A stretch of 64,000 nucleotides of DNA from Oscillospiraceae bacterium MB24-C1 (GCA_030913685.1 CP133187.1:1981001-2045000), one strand, 5' to 3'. Positions 17,102-25,968 are shown, numbered from the stretch's first letter. Numbers and translations: made by a program. The notes: generated by a model not told the origin, from the letters alone.

Positions 17102-17482
17102 TTATTCTTTGTAAGCCACTGCTTCAATTTCGACCAACGCGGCCTTTGGCAGTGCCGCAACCTGAAAGGCTGCGCGCGCAGGACAATCGTTAAGGAAATA
17201 TTTAGCGTACTCCTGATTCATGGGTGCGAAGTCGTTGATATCATTAAGCAAAACCGTGGTTTTGATGACGTGGGAATAATCCATGTCCGCCTCTTTTAAG
17301 ATGGCGCCGATATTTTTAAGTGCCTGAGCAGTCTGGGTAACGATATCCGTGCCTGCGAATTCACCGGTGGCTGGGTCAATCGGTAGCTGGCCCGAAATAT
17401 AAAGAAAATTGCCGGCGCGAACAGCTTGTGAATATGGCCCAATTGCACCCGGAGCGTTTTTGCTTGAAATGATTTGTTTCAT
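17102..17482 (-). CDS. ridA: RidA-family reactive intermediate deaminase
   Basis: The 126-residue protein has the standard length and the YjgF/RidA core: [21 protein letters not shown] near 15-35 (in parts), and the signature [23 protein letters not shown] near the C terminus (in parts). The arginine in P-A-R-A-A-F binds the substrate carboxylate, and the glutamate in V-E-I-E-A-V holds the catalytic water. Trimeric RidA enzymes hydrolyse reactive enamine/imine intermediates released by PLP enzymes such as serine/threonine dehydratase. It appears to be monocistronic. Confidence 0.93.
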   Translation of the reverse strand: MKQIISSKNAPGAIGPYSQAVRAGNFLYISGQLPIDPATGEFAGTDIVTQTAQALKNIGAILKEADMDYSHVIKTTVLLNDINDFAPMNQEYAKYFLNDCPARAAFQVAALPKAALVEIEAVAYKE

Positions 17483-17584
17483 AAATTTTTACCAACCTTT
17501 CATTCTATATATGGTAGCATAAAAGCTACAGGGTCGTTATTTTGATAGCCAGATTCTTTTCTTTTTAGCAGTCGGGCATAGGCA

Positions 17585-17989
17585 TCAGGTCCAAAGCTCG
17601 GTGATAAACATTGGAGATTCATCCTGGCCCTTTTCAAAGCCACAGGCCTCATAAAACGGCACTGCCGTGTCGTAGGCGACCAGAACAATACGAAGATAAT
17701 CCTGATAATGCTGCTTGGCCATTTCCATCAGTTTTCTACCGATGCCATGGCGTTGATATTCAGGATGGACAAGAAAATAGTGAATATACGCTGTCATTAC
17801 TCCGTCATCCATTGCGCTTAACAAGCCTACCAGCGTGTCACCTTCCCAGGCGGTATAAACTGTCTTATAATTTTTCATCGCTGCATGAAGCTTATCGGGG
17901 TAATGCCCACTGGACCACTCCAGCGCCAAAAATAATTGCTGCAGCTGTATTTGGTCGATATCATGAATTCTCTTATAGCTGATGCGCAC
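17585..17989 (-). CDS. GNAT-family N-acetyltransferase
   Basis: A 134-residue protein with the acetyl-CoA motif Q-R-H-G-I-G-R-K-L-M near 78-87 after the beta strand YIHYFLVHPEYQ, and a C-terminal LVAYDTAVPFYEACGFEKG typical of GNAT enzymes. The acceptor is unknown. The start is a GTG at 17989, seven bases after GGAGG. A TATAAT-like box about 35 bases upstream (minus strand) suggests its own promoter. Confidence 0.85.
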   Translation of the reverse strand: MRISYKRIHDIDQIQLQQLFLALEWSSGHYPDKLHAAMKNYKTVYTAWEGDTLVGLLSAMDDGVMTAYIHYFLVHPEYQRHGIGRKLMEMAKQHYQDYLRIVLVAYDTAVPFYEACGFEKGQDESPMFITELWT

Positions 17990-18356
17990 TGCATCGCCTC
18001 CAAAATTTAAAGTTTCTCAATTATTATAACAGCATACCATTGCAAAATCTAGCTTGTGTTACTCTATTATGCAATCGCTTTACATCAAAAGCGTAAGGCT
18101 TCTATTTAATGTTCTTTAAAAATAAAACCCGGTGCTAAGCGAAAAGCTGGTCGCTGCCCTCAAAGACACTTCTGCACCGGCAGTCGATCAAAGCAAATGC
18201 ATCAATGCGGTAGGTGGGGTAAATTTAATCCAATAGGAACGCTTTAAGAGAATGATTTTTTTCGCCAGTGAACTTTACGAGCTTTTTTATGCTAAAATGA
18301 TACTGTCAGTATGTTCAAGCTGGCAAACTATAGCCACAAGAAAGGGGGCGCATTAA
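17990..18356. other. Intergenic region before the Crp/Fnr gene
   Basis: No gene is seen. CCGGTGC at 18130-18136 can pair with GCACCGG at 18174-18180 around a 37-base loop, meaning unknown. A promoter for the Crp/Fnr gene is likely at 18269-18298: TGAACT, 18 bp, TAAAAT with extended TGC. I find no copy of the TGTGA-N5-TCACA repeat here. Confidence 0.45.
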
Positions 18357-19034
18357 ATGCTGCAGCACGATTGCTCAGATCTGTTTATAAAAAACCTTTC
18401 CTTTTGGGAGCAGCTTTCGGACAACGAGAAGCATCTCCTCTGCGATAATACCATGCTGGCCAAATACGCCAAAGGTACGAACGTTCATGGCGGAGGAGAC
18501 GACTGCATTGGCATTATGCTGTTAAAAAGTGGTCAATTGAGAACCTATATTATGTCAGAGGATGGCCGCGATATCACGTTATATCGCCTGTTCAAAAGCG
18601 ATGTCTGCATTTTGTCGGCCTCCTGCGTGTTGGATGCCATCACTTTTGACGTTTTTATTGATGCTGAGGAGGATACGGAGGTTTTATTAATCAATTCATT
18701 GGTATTCCATCAGCTGGCCGACCAAAATATTTATGTTAAAAGCTTTGGGTACCAATTGGCGACCACCCGCTTCTCGGACGTGATGTGGGCTATGCAGCAG
18801 GTGCTATTCATGAGTGCCGACAAACGGTTGGCGATCTTTCTCACCGACGAGCTTGCCAAAAACGGCAGTGACGAGATAAAGTTGACCCATGAGCAAATTG
18901 CTCGGTACATGGGCAGTGCCAGAGAGGTTGTCAGCCGCATGCTTAAATATTTTGCACAGGAGGGTGTGGTGACGCTCTCGCGAGGTGGATTGAGGGTTAT
19001 TGATAAAGCGAAGCTGCGCCGTTTGGCACAATAA
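18357..19034 (+). CDS. Crp/Fnr-family transcriptional regulator
   Basis: The 225-residue regulator has an N-terminal cyclic-nucleotide-binding-type beta barrel (about 20-125), a long dimer helix, and a C-terminal winged helix. The recognition helix is G-S-A-R-E-V-V-S-R-M-L (about 184-194). Compared with E. coli CRP (S-R-E-T-V-G-R) it keeps the Arg, Glu and Arg that read TGTGA; it also has the Ser of FNR. The barrel shows GQLRTYIMSEDGRDITLYRL and C-I-L-S-A-S-C, a two-cysteine motif I associate with redox-sensing Crp/Fnr proteins of anaerobes, not with cAMP binding. The start follows AAAGGGGGCG. It is the obvious candidate to bind the repeats at 3555 and 4438. Confidence 0.9.
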   Translation: MLQHDCSDLFIKNLSFWEQLSDNEKHLLCDNTMLAKYAKGTNVHGGGDDCIGIMLLKSGQLRTYIMSEDGRDITLYRLFKSDVCILSASCVLDAITFDVFIDAEEDTEVLLINSLVFHQLADQNIYVKSFGYQLATTRFSDVMWAMQQVLFMSADKRLAIFLTDELAKNGSDEIKLTHEQIARYMGSAREVVSRMLKYFAQEGVVTLSRGGLRVIDKAKLRRLAQ

Positions 19035-19053
19035 ATGCCGTTGAATCTATTAA

Positions 19054-19088
19054 AAAGCGGGCACGGAATTTGCTTCCGTGCCCGCTTT
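19054..19088 (+). terminator. Terminator of the Crp/Fnr gene
   Basis: AAAGCGGGCACGGAA and TTCCGTGCCCGCTTT form a perfect 15-bp stem with loop TTTGC, 20 bases after the stop. Confidence 0.88.
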
Positions 19089-19268
19089 AGCATCCTAAAG
19101 TCGGCACAAGTGAAACAAATTTTGTAACGAGTAGCAACAAGGTAATAATGCGAAAAAACGGGTGCGGGGGCCGTAGTGGGCGATTTATATGACCTATGCG
19201 TTCAGCGAAACCGTCAAGCCGCGCAAGCGGGATGTCAGTAGACACCGACCTTTGCGTTGCAAAACAAA

Positions 19269-19297
19269 TCGGGCCGCAACAGTTTGTTGCGGCCCGA
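19269..19297 (-). terminator. Terminator of the amino-acid ABC operon
   Basis: TCGGGCCGCAACA and TGTTGCGGCCCGA form a perfect 13-bp stem with loop GTT. On the minus strand GATTTGTTTT follows. Confidence 0.88.
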
Positions 19298-19314
19298 AAA
19301 CCATTGGCTTTTAA

Positions 19315-20037
19315 TTACAGTACTTTAGATAAAAAATCCTTCAGGCGGGGGTTCCGCGGGTTTGCAAAGAAGACGGAGGGGCGGTTCTGTTCTAAAATGC
19401 GTCCCTCATCCATGAAGAGCACGCGAGTTCCCACCTCACGGGCGAAACCCATCTCGTGGGTGACCACCACCATTGTCATGCCCTCGTTAGCCAGTTCTTT
19501 CATAACCTCGAGCACCTCGCCTACCATTTCGGGGTCTAGCGCTGAGGTTGGTTCATCAAACAGCATAACATCCGGCTTCATGGCCAGCGCGCGTACAATG
19601 GCGACACGCTGCTTCTGACCGCCCGAGAGCTGCGCGGGGTAAGCCTGAGCCTTATCCGATAGACCGACGCGCTCCAGCAGTGCAATGGCGCTTTTCTCCG
19701 CCTCCTGTGGCGTTTGAAGCTTTAGCTTAACGGGCGCTAGCGTAATGTTTTGAATGATACTTAGATGCGGGAAAAGGTTAAAATGTTGGAACACCATTCC
19801 CATGCGTCTGCGCAGCGCATCAATGTCGCACTTGGGGTCGGTGATATTATTATCCTCAAACCAAATTTCACCAGAGGTTGGTGTTTCCAGCAAATTCAGG
19901 CAACGCAAAAATGTGCTTTTGCCCGAACCTGAGGGTCCAACAATAACGACTTTTTCACCTTTTGTAATGGTTTCGTTCAAACCCTTTAAAACGTGTTTTT
20001 CGCCAAAGTATTTATCAAGCGCTTTAACGGTAATCAC
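19315..20037 (-). CDS. Polar amino-acid ABC transporter ATP-binding protein
   Basis: A 240-residue ATPase of the GlnQ/ArtP type. Walker A is GPSGSGKST near 33-41, the Q loop is in [13 protein letters not shown], the signature is LSGGQKQR, Walker B is [15 protein letters not shown], and the switch histidine is in [13 protein letters not shown]. It powers import with the permease and binding protein encoded upstream. The start is a GTG at 20037, ten bases after AAAGGAGG; it overlaps the permease stop by 14 bases, which means coupled translation. Longer starts lack this site. Confidence 0.95.
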   Translation of the reverse strand: MITVKALDKYFGEKHVLKGLNETITKGEKVVIVGPSGSGKSTFLRCLNLLETPTSGEIWFEDNNITDPKCDIDALRRRMGMVFQHFNLFPHLSIIQNITLAPVKLKLQTPQEAEKSAIALLERVGLSDKAQAYPAQLSGGQKQRVAIVRALAMKPDVMLFDEPTSALDPEMVGEVLEVMKELANEGMTMVVVTHEMGFAREVGTRVLFMDEGRILEQNRPSVFFANPRNPRLKDFLSKVL

Positions 20038-20731
20038 TTTTTGCAAGCCTCCTTTCCAGCAGGCCCACAAGTTTTTCAAGGCCTATGACCATGACAAGAT
20101 AGATGAGCGCCACAGCAACAAGCGGCAATAGCGCCTCATAAGTACGGCTTCTGATAATGTCGCCACCCTTTGTTAAATCCTGGATGGCGATATAGCCGGA
20201 AATGGAGGTTTCCTTTAGCAACACAATAAATTCGTTGCCCAATGCCGGAAGGATGTTTTTAATGGCTTGCGGCATGATAATCAGCCACATGGTTGCGTTG
20301 TAGTTAAGTCCCAAGCTTCGACCCGCTTCCATTTGACCGCGGTCTATGCTCATAATGCCGCTTCTGAAAATCTCGGCGACATAGGCGCCGGAATTAAGGC
20401 CAAACGCGACGCTGGCCACCAGCGTTTTGTTTATATCTACCGAGGCAAAAACTACATAGTAGATGATCATGAGCTGGATTAGTGCGGGGGTGCCTCGGAT
20501 GATGGTGAGATATAGCTTTGCAAAAACGTTAAGTAAACTGAGCCACCACCTAGGTTTGGGGGATTTGTCGTGCGTTGTGCGCACCATTGCAATTAAAAAA
20601 CCGATGGCGACACCAATAAGTACCGCAAACAGTGCGATAATAATCGTGTTTTGAAGGCCGGTAGTCAGATATTTCCACCGATTATCCTTGATGAAATTTA
20701 GATAAAATTTTTCGGAGAAGCTCAAAGCCAT
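20024..20731 (-). CDS. Polar amino-acid ABC transporter permease
   Basis: The 235-residue HisMQ-type permease starts with [20 protein letters not shown], has about five membrane helices, and carries the EAA loop [10 protein letters not shown] near 140-149 that docks the ATPase. The [17 protein letters not shown] motif is typical of the histidine/glutamine/cystine permease group. It sits between the binding-protein gene and the ATPase gene. A weak hairpin at 20789-20812 lies between it and the binding-protein gene, and may reduce expression of the membrane part relative to the binding protein. Confidence 0.95.
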   Translation of the reverse strand: MALSFSEKFYLNFIKDNRWKYLTTGLQNTIIIALFAVLIGVAIGFLIAMVRTTHDKSPKPRWWLSLLNVFAKLYLTIIRGTPALIQLMIIYYVVFASVDINKTLVASVAFGLNSGAYVAEIFRSGIMSIDRGQMEAGRSLGLNYNATMWLIIMPQAIKNILPALGNEFIVLLKETSISGYIAIQDLTKGGDIIRSRTYEALLPLVAVALIYLVMVIGLEKLVGLLERRLAKSDYR

Positions 20732-20842
20732 TCACACCCTTGACATTTCTTTATCGTTGCGACGGTATATGCATTAGTATAACACAATAGGGGCCCTGAA
20801 AAGAACCCCTAAAGCATATAATAAATTTGCCTTTTTTGCAAC

Positions 20843-21667
20843 TTACTTCTTGATGATGATAACCTGAGAAGCAGTGCAGTAGCTGTCAGTAAAGTCGATG
20901 CTCATCAGGCGGTCCTCGGTGATAGTCATGCCCGCGGCACCAAAATCGGCCTTGCCGCTCTGAACGGCAGCGATAATCGCATCAAACGCCATGTCTTCAA
21001 TTTTCAACTCATAGCCAAGCTTGTCGCAAATTGCTTTTGCAAACTCTGCGTCAACACCGACAATGCTGTCGCCTTCATGGTACTCATAAGGGGGGAACTC
21101 AGCGTTTGTCGCCATGACAAGGGTGCCCTTGGAACGGTCGACATCGGCGGGGGACTCGTAACCCTTAGCACCTTCGACCTGGCCGATATACTTGTCGAGA
21201 ATGGCCTGTAGTGTACCGTCGGCCTTTAATTCGGCAATGGCAGTATTAATAGCTGCGGTGAGGTCACTCTTGTCCTTAGAAACGCAGATAGCATATTCCT
21301 CAACGGTGAACGGCTCTTCAAGCACGGTAACATCATCGTTGTTTTCAGCAAGTGCCTTGGCAACCTGATCGTCGACCATGACGGCGTCAATCTTGCCCTG
21401 AGAAAGTGCCTGAACAGCCTCAAATGCCTTATTGTATTGCTCGATGGTTGCGTCCTCGATGTCCGAAGCGTAGATGTCACCGGTGGTGCCCAGCTGAACG
21501 CCAATCTTCTTGCCGACAAGATCAGCCGTGCTCTTAATGGCAGGCTCAGCGCTCTCGGAAGAAGCGGGTGCAGAGCTCGACGGTGTAGCAGAACTCGAAG
21601 CCGAGCCACAGGCGGTAACCGCCAGCAGCATCATGATTGATAGCAGTAATGCAGTAATTTTTTTCAT
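20843..21667 (-). CDS. Polar amino-acid-binding lipoprotein of ABC transporter
   Basis: A 274-residue SBP_bac_3 protein. The lipoprotein signal MKKITALLLSIMMLLAVTAC ends at Cys20, and a Ser/Ala/Pro-rich linker follows. The solute domain shows DLVGKKIGVQLGTTGDIYAS, NAEFPPYEYHEGDSIVGVDA (parts of the two lobes) and the C-terminal DFGAAGMTITEDRLMSIDFT. The start is ATG 21667 behind GGAGGAAAATAG. It is the first gene of the operon and is divergent from the cysteine-rich protein gene. The order in which the lobes appear is unusual: the V-G-K-K-I-G-V-Q-L-G segment, normally in the second lobe, precedes the N-E-F-P-P-Y segment normally found first. This looks like a circular permutation. Confidence 0.9.
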   Translation of the reverse strand: MKKITALLLSIMMLLAVTACGSASSSATPSSSAPASSESAEPAIKSTADLVGKKIGVQLGTTGDIYASDIEDATIEQYNKAFEAVQALSQGKIDAVMVDDQVAKALAENNDDVTVLEEPFTVEEYAICVSKDKSDLTAAINTAIAELKADGTLQAILDKYIGQVEGAKGYESPADVDRSKGTLVMATNAEFPPYEYHEGDSIVGVDAEFAKAICDKLGYELKIEDMAFDAIIAAVQSGKADFGAAGMTITEDRLMSIDFTDSYCTASQVIIIKK

Positions 21668-21927
21668 TCTATTTTCCTCCATCTCATCTTAAAGTTTGTC
21701 GTTGTCAAATTGATTCTGTTTGTATATTATACTCATATCTCATAATAAATCAAGTGCTTTCGTGAAATTTATTGCAAATTTATTCATGCATATGCATTTT
21801 AGCTATTTTAAAGGCGCATAAATGTATCCGCTTTAGCCGCAAAGAACATATTTTGTCTAAGGGCCATACAATGTAGTGTACCTGTAAATACCAAAACTTA
21901 CTTGATATATAAGGAGCACGATGCATT

Positions 21928-22179
21928 ATGCATGATAGAAGGCGTAGGTCCGTAGCTGGGGCCGAAGACAAAGTACAAAGAGCAATGCATGAATATTGTT
22001 GTTGTTCGCCTTGGTGTAACTGCGGTTACCAGGAAAAGAGCTGCTGCGATCGCGGGCGCGATCCCCATCACTGTTGCTGCTGCTGTTGTTGCTGCTGCAA
22101 GCCGCCGCGCAAGCGGATTTGTTACCCGGTCTATCCGGATATCTGTAATGGCTGTGTTAGCTGCACCTTGAGCTGCTGA
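21928..22179 (+). CDS. Cysteine-rich small protein with a 9-Cys run
   Basis: The 83-residue protein has 21 cysteines (25 percent). A basic N terminus (MHDRRRRSVAG) is followed by EYCCCSPWCNCGYQ, SCCDRGRDPHH, nine consecutive cysteines, KPPRKRICYPVYPDIC and a final C-x2-C-x3-C. There is no signal peptide or membrane helix. AAGGAG lies 11 bases before ATG 21928 and a perfect terminator follows the stop, so this looks like a real gene. The Cys codons in the run alternate TGT and TGC, so it is not a mere triplet slip. I do not recognise it; a metal-binding protein or a spore-coat-like protein are possible. An in-frame Met at 21985 is an alternative start. Confidence 0.7.
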   Translation: MHDRRRRSVAGAEDKVQRAMHEYCCCSPWCNCGYQEKSCCDRGRDPHHCCCCCCCCCKPPRKRICYPVYPDICNGCVSCTLSC

Positions 22180-22198
22180 TTCTCATCTTTCTCTATCG

Positions 22199-22224
22199 GA
22201 GGGGCGTAGCGCCCCTCTTTTTTT
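22199..22224 (+). terminator. Terminator after the cysteine-rich gene
   Basis: GAGGGGCG-TAG-CGCCCCTC followed by seven T. It begins 19 bases after the stop and supports the reality of the small gene. Confidence 0.9.
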
Positions 22225-22270
22225 ACAGCGCATAAGGGGTGTATGATGTTTGGTTGATACAATTTGCGCG

Positions 22271-22299
22271 TTGAGCCGTCTTTTGGACTGTGCTATAAT
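22271..22299 (+). promoter_or_regulatory. Sigma-70 promoter of the fumarase operon
   Basis: TTGAGC, 17-bp spacer, TATAAT with extended TGC. The start codon is 20 bases after the -10, so the leader is very short. Confidence 0.75.
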
Positions 22300-22318
22300 G
22301 GACGTCGAGGTGATTAAG

Positions 22319-23158
22319 ATGAAAACAATAACGGCCCAACAGGTGACGGAAGTTGTGAGAACGCTTTGCATTGAGGCGAACCGCTTTTTACCTGAGGATT
22401 TGCGCACAGCATTGGAGGATGCAAGAACTGCTGAAACCTGGCCCACTGCGTGTGGGGTGCTAGATGATATTATAGAAAACTACCACCGCGCCGAAACGCT
22501 GGACATGCCCATCTGTCAGGATACCGGCACGGCATGTGTTTTTGTCGAACTTGGGCAGGATGTGTTTGTCGAGGGCGGTCTTACCGATGCCATTAACCAA
22601 GGTGTTCGCCTTGGTTATGTTGAGGGCTATTTGAGAAAATCTATCGTCTCCGATCCGCTGGAGCGCAAAAACACCTGCGATAACACCCCCGCCGTCATTA
22701 CCTATAACGTGGTACCGGGTGACTGCCTGACTATTACGGTGGCCCCCAAGGGTGCGGGCAGCGAAAACATGGGCCGGTTGGCCATGCTCAAGCCGTCCGA
22801 CGGCGTGGAGGGCATCAAGGCATTTGTGCTGGAAACGGTTGAAAAGGCTGGCCCGAACCCGTGCCCACCTATCGTGGTGGGAGTGGGCGTCGGTGGGAAC
22901 TTTGATCGTGTGGCTCAACTGGCCAAGAGGGCGCTGCTGCGACCTCTTGATTTAGAAAACCCCGATCCGCGCTACGCCGCGCTTGAGAGAGAACTGCTGC
23001 AAAGCATCAATGCACTGGGCATCGGCCCGCAGGGGTTTGGCGGCCGCACAACGGCGCTAAGGGTCAATATTGAGACGTTTCCCACTCATATTGCACAACT
23101 GCCCTGCGCCGTCAATATCAACTGCCATGTCACCCGCCATAAGACGGCGGTGCTTTAA
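22319..23158 (+). CDS. Class I fumarate hydratase, alpha subunit
   Basis: The 279-residue N-terminal subunit of the iron-sulfur fumarase/tartrate dehydratase family binds the [4Fe-4S] cluster. Cluster cysteines are visible in MPICQDTGTACVF near residue 65, in NTCDNTPAV, and in PCPPIVVGVGVGG. It interconverts fumarate and malate together with the beta subunit encoded 12 bases downstream. The start is ATG 22319 after GAGGTGATT. The two-subunit, oxygen-sensitive form fits an anaerobe. Tartrate dehydratase (ttdA) is a close relative and cannot be fully excluded. Confidence 0.92.
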   Translation: MKTITAQQVTEVVRTLCIEANRFLPEDLRTALEDARTAETWPTACGVLDDIIENYHRAETLDMPICQDTGTACVFVELGQDVFVEGGLTDAINQGVRLGYVEGYLRKSIVSDPLERKNTCDNTPAVITYNVVPGDCLTITVAPKGAGSENMGRLAMLKPSDGVEGIKAFVLETVEKAGPNPCPPIVVGVGVGGNFDRVAQLAKRALLRPLDLENPDPRYAALERELLQSINALGIGPQGFGGRTTALRVNIETFPTHIAQLPCAVNINCHVTRHKTAVL

Positions 23159-23170
23159 GGGGGCGTTCAC

Positions 23171-23746
23171 ATGAAAAAGAAGATAACAGTGCCGTTTACC
23201 GAGGAACAGGCTCTTTCGCTGCGTGCGGGAGATTCGGTTTTGATTTCTGGCGTGATTTATACGGCGCGCGACGCCGCGCACAAGCGACTGGTGACGCTGC
23301 TTGATGAAAAGCAGTCGCTACCCTGTGATTTAAAGGATCAGATCATCTATTACGTTGGGCCTACGCCTGCCAAGCCGGGCGGCGTTATCGGCTCTGCCGG
23401 GCCGACGACCAGCTACCGCATGGATGCCTACGCCCCACGCCTGATGGATGAGGTCGGCTTGCGCGGCATGATCGGTAAGGGATTACGCTCTGCCGAGGTC
23501 ATTGACGCGATAGAGCGTAACAAGGGCGTTTATCTGGCTGCCATCGGTGGCGCGGGTGCGCTGCTGGCCTCGACTGTGACTGCCTGCGAGGTCATTGCTT
23601 ATCCTGAACTGGATTCGGAGGCAATCCACCGGCTTGAGGTGGTGGATTTCCCGGCGGTGGTGGTGTTGGATTGCCACGGCGGAAACCTCTACAAAACCGG
23701 ACGCGACGCCTATCTTGAAACGGTATCGGAGGGCAGCGAGAAATGA
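23171..23746 (+). CDS. Class I fumarate hydratase, beta subunit
   Basis: The 191-residue C-terminal subunit. Characteristic motifs are GPTPAKPGGVIGSAGPTTS (two adjoining parts), RMDAYAPRLMDEVGLRGMIGKG and AAIGGAGALLA. The T-S-x-R-M-D segment contributes to the substrate site. The start follows AGGGGGCG. The last four bases overlap the next gene as ATGA. Confidence 0.92.
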   Translation: MKKKITVPFTEEQALSLRAGDSVLISGVIYTARDAAHKRLVTLLDEKQSLPCDLKDQIIYYVGPTPAKPGGVIGSAGPTTSYRMDAYAPRLMDEVGLRGMIGKGLRSAEVIDAIERNKGVYLAAIGGAGALLASTVTACEVIAYPELDSEAIHRLEVVDFPAVVVLDCHGGNLYKTGRDAYLETVSEGSEK

Positions 23747-23997
23747 TTATGCTGTTTAACCGTCGTGAACTCACCGTGACCCATAGCATGAAGAGGCAAG
23801 GCGAGATACGCACGCTACTAGCTGATAACCACATTGATTACCGCTTAAAAACCCGCGGACAAGATGATTCCCGCACCCGGGCGGATACGCGGGCGCGTTT
23901 TGGCAGCGCAGGCATAAACCCCGAGTTCCAGTATATTTATACTTTTTATGTGCATAAAAACGACTATGAGAGTGCGTTGCATATTATAAACCAATAA
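23743..23997 (+). CDS. Small DUF2007-like protein after fumarase
   Basis: The 84-residue protein starts in the ATGA overlap with the fumarase beta gene. It contains SMKRQGEIRTLLADNHIDYRLK, in which the R-x-x-L-x-x-x-x-I-x-Y pattern resembles DUF2007 or signal-transducing-protein folds, and ends in YTFYVHKNDYESALHIIN, again typical of that ferredoxin-like fold. Function is unknown. Coupling to fumarase suggests co-expression but says nothing more. Confidence 0.65.
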   Translation: MIMLFNRRELTVTHSMKRQGEIRTLLADNHIDYRLKTRGQDDSRTRADTRARFGSAGINPEFQYIYTFYVHKNDYESALHIINQ

Positions 23998-24168
23998 ATC
24001 CATCATCCACACAAAAGGCTGCATTGTTTTGGGGACAACACGGCACTACTCAAGAAAACTTCATCTAAAGAAGTATTCTGCGCCCTTTCTGTGTATTTAA
24101 ACAAATTAAAAGCACCTGAAGGAAGCTTTGCCCTTAAAATTTAACCAACATATTTTTTCACCAACTCA

Positions 24169-24206
24169 AAATTCCCGCTCGGATGCTATTATCCGAGCGG
24201 GAATTT
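24169..24206. terminator. Bidirectional terminator, fumarase operon and aspS
   Basis: AAATTCCCGCTCGGAT and ATCCGAGCGGGAATTT form a perfect 16-bp stem around GCTATT. It lies 14 bases past the leftward aspS stop and 172 bases past the rightward gene. Confidence 0.9.
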
Positions 24207-24219
24207 ACATTTTGTAACC

Positions 24220-25968
24220 TTATCGAACCTTGATGTGTGCTTCTCTAAGCTGTTTTTCGGTGACGGGGGTAGGCGCACCCATCATAAGGTCTTCGGCATT
24301 GGCCGTCATCGGGAAGGCGATGACCTCGCGGATGGAGGTCTCGTTCATCAGTAGCATCAGCATGCGGTCTACACCCGGGGCCATACCAGCGTGGGGTGGC
24401 GCACCGTAGGCAAATGCGTTATAGAGGGAGCCAAATTTTTCTTTGACCGTCTCCTCGCCGTAACCGGCGATTTCAAACGCACGCACCATTGTCTCGCGGT
24501 CGTGGTTGCGCACTGCGCCCGAAGAAAGCTCGACGCCGTTACAGACAATGTCGTACTGCCAGGCGAGGATATCCAGCGGGTCTTTGGTGTTCAGTGCTTC
24601 CAGCCCGCCCTGCGGCATTGAGAAAGGATTATGAGTGAACGCAACCTTGTGGGTCACGTCGTCCAGCTCATACATCGGAAAATCAACAATAAAGCACATT
24701 CTAAAGTCGTCGGAAAGCAGTTCCAGACGGCGACCCAGCTCGGTGCGAATCTGTCCGGCCAGCTTGGCGGTGACAAGCTCGGTCTTATCAGATATAAAGT
24801 AGAGCACATCATTAGGCTGTAAGCCGCTGCGCTCAATCAACGCTTTTTTCTGTTCGGCCGGGACAAACTTATCAATCGGCCCTAAAAGCGCCATATCGTC
24901 GGCTGCTTTAACGTAGCCTAAGCCCTTCATGCCGATCGAGGTGGCAAACTCCAGCATTTGCTCAAAAAAGCTTCTCGGCTGGCTGCCGCATCCCGGCACA
25001 CGGATGGCGCGCACAGTATTCTTCTGGAACGGTGCAAAGCTGCACAGTGCAAAAATGTCAGAAACGTCGATAATCTCCAGCGGGTTTCTCAAGTCAGGCT
25101 TGTCCGAGCCATAACGCAACATGGCATCTTTGAAAGTGATGCGCGGGAAGGAGGGCGACGTCACCGGCTTATCAGAAAAGGTCTTGAAAGCGTCGTAAAG
25201 CACGTTCTCAGCAACGGCAAAAACTTCTTCCTGCGTGGCGAAGGCCATTTCAAAGTCAAGCTGATAAAATTCACCCGGTGAACGGTCGGCTCTGGCGTCT
25301 TCGTCGCGGAAGCAGGGAGCAATCTGAAAATAGCGATCAATACCCGAAACCATAAGCAACTGTTTGAATATCTGTGGGGCCTGTGGTAGCGCATAAAACT
25401 TGCCGGGGTGCTTTCTGGCTGGAATTAAATAATCTCTGGCACCCTCGGGTGAAGAAGCCGACAAAATGGGGGTCTGCACTTCAATGAAACCCAGTTCAGT
25501 CATGCGGTTGCGCAAAAAGGAAAGCAGGCGGGCACGGGTTTTAATGGCGTGCTGCATCTTCTGGTTGCGCAGGTCTACGAAGCGATATTTCAAGCGCAGG
25601 TCTTCTTTGACTTCCGGCGAATTAGGCACTTCAAACGGTAGGTTACCTTGCGATTTGCCTAAAATTTCTAGCGATTTCACGGTTATTTCAATGGTTCCGG
25701 TCGCCAGCTTGGTGTTGACTGTCTCAGGGTCGCGGAGTACCACGGGGCCCTCAACCGAAACAACGCATTCCTTCATGACGCCTGAAAGCATATTGTCATC
25801 ATGGATGACCACCTGAACCATGCCGTAATGGTCCCGTAAATCGACAAACAGTACGCCGCCATGATCGCGAATATTTTCAACCCACCCCGCTACTTTGACA
25901 TTATTATTAACGTCGGCCTCGCTTAAGGCGGCACAGGTCTTGGTGCGGTACTGGTTTTCAAAAAACAT
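24220..25968 (-). CDS. aspS: Aspartyl-tRNA synthetase
   Basis: The 582-residue class IIb synthetase has the bacterial AspRS layout: an OB-fold anticodon domain with VKVAGWVENIRDHGGVLFVD, the catalytic core with FIEVQTPIL, ARDYLIPAR, PQAPQIFKQLLMVSG and FRDEDARADRSPGEFYQLD (shown in parts), a bacterial insertion domain, and motif 3 in PPHAGMAPGVDRMLMLL. It charges tRNA-Asp. The start is ATG 25968, nine bases after AAAGGA; the ATG at 25977 is directly adjacent to that site. No T-box leader is seen upstream. Confidence 0.96.
   Translation of the reverse strand: MFFENQYRTKTCAALSEADVNNNVKVAGWVENIRDHGGVLFVDLRDHYGMVQVVIHDDNMLSGVMKECVVSVEGPVVLRDPETVNTKLATGTIEITVKSLEILGKSQGNLPFEVPNSPEVKEDLRLKYRFVDLRNQKMQHAIKTRARLLSFLRNRMTELGFIEVQTPILSASSPEGARDYLIPARKHPGKFYALPQAPQIFKQLLMVSGIDRYFQIAPCFRDEDARADRSPGEFYQLDFEMAFATQEEVFAVAENVLYDAFKTFSDKPVTSPSFPRITFKDAMLRYGSDKPDLRNPLEIIDVSDIFALCSFAPFQKNTVRAIRVPGCGSQPRSFFEQMLEFATSIGMKGLGYVKAADDMALLGPIDKFVPAEQKKALIERSGLQPNDVLYFISDKTELVTAKLAGQIRTELGRRLELLSDDFRMCFIVDFPMYELDDVTHKVAFTHNPFSMPQGGLEALNTKDPLDILAWQYDIVCNGVELSSGAVRNHDRETMVRAFEIAGYGEETVKEKFGSLYNAFAYGAPPHAGMAPGVDRMLMLLMNETSIREVIAFPMTANAEDLMMGAPTPVTEKQLREAHIKVR

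Noticed and set aside
21989..22171. Alternative alanine/valine-rich frame within the cysteine-rich gene
   Set aside because: It is the frame shift of the TGT/TGC run, and has no better binding site than the cysteine frame.
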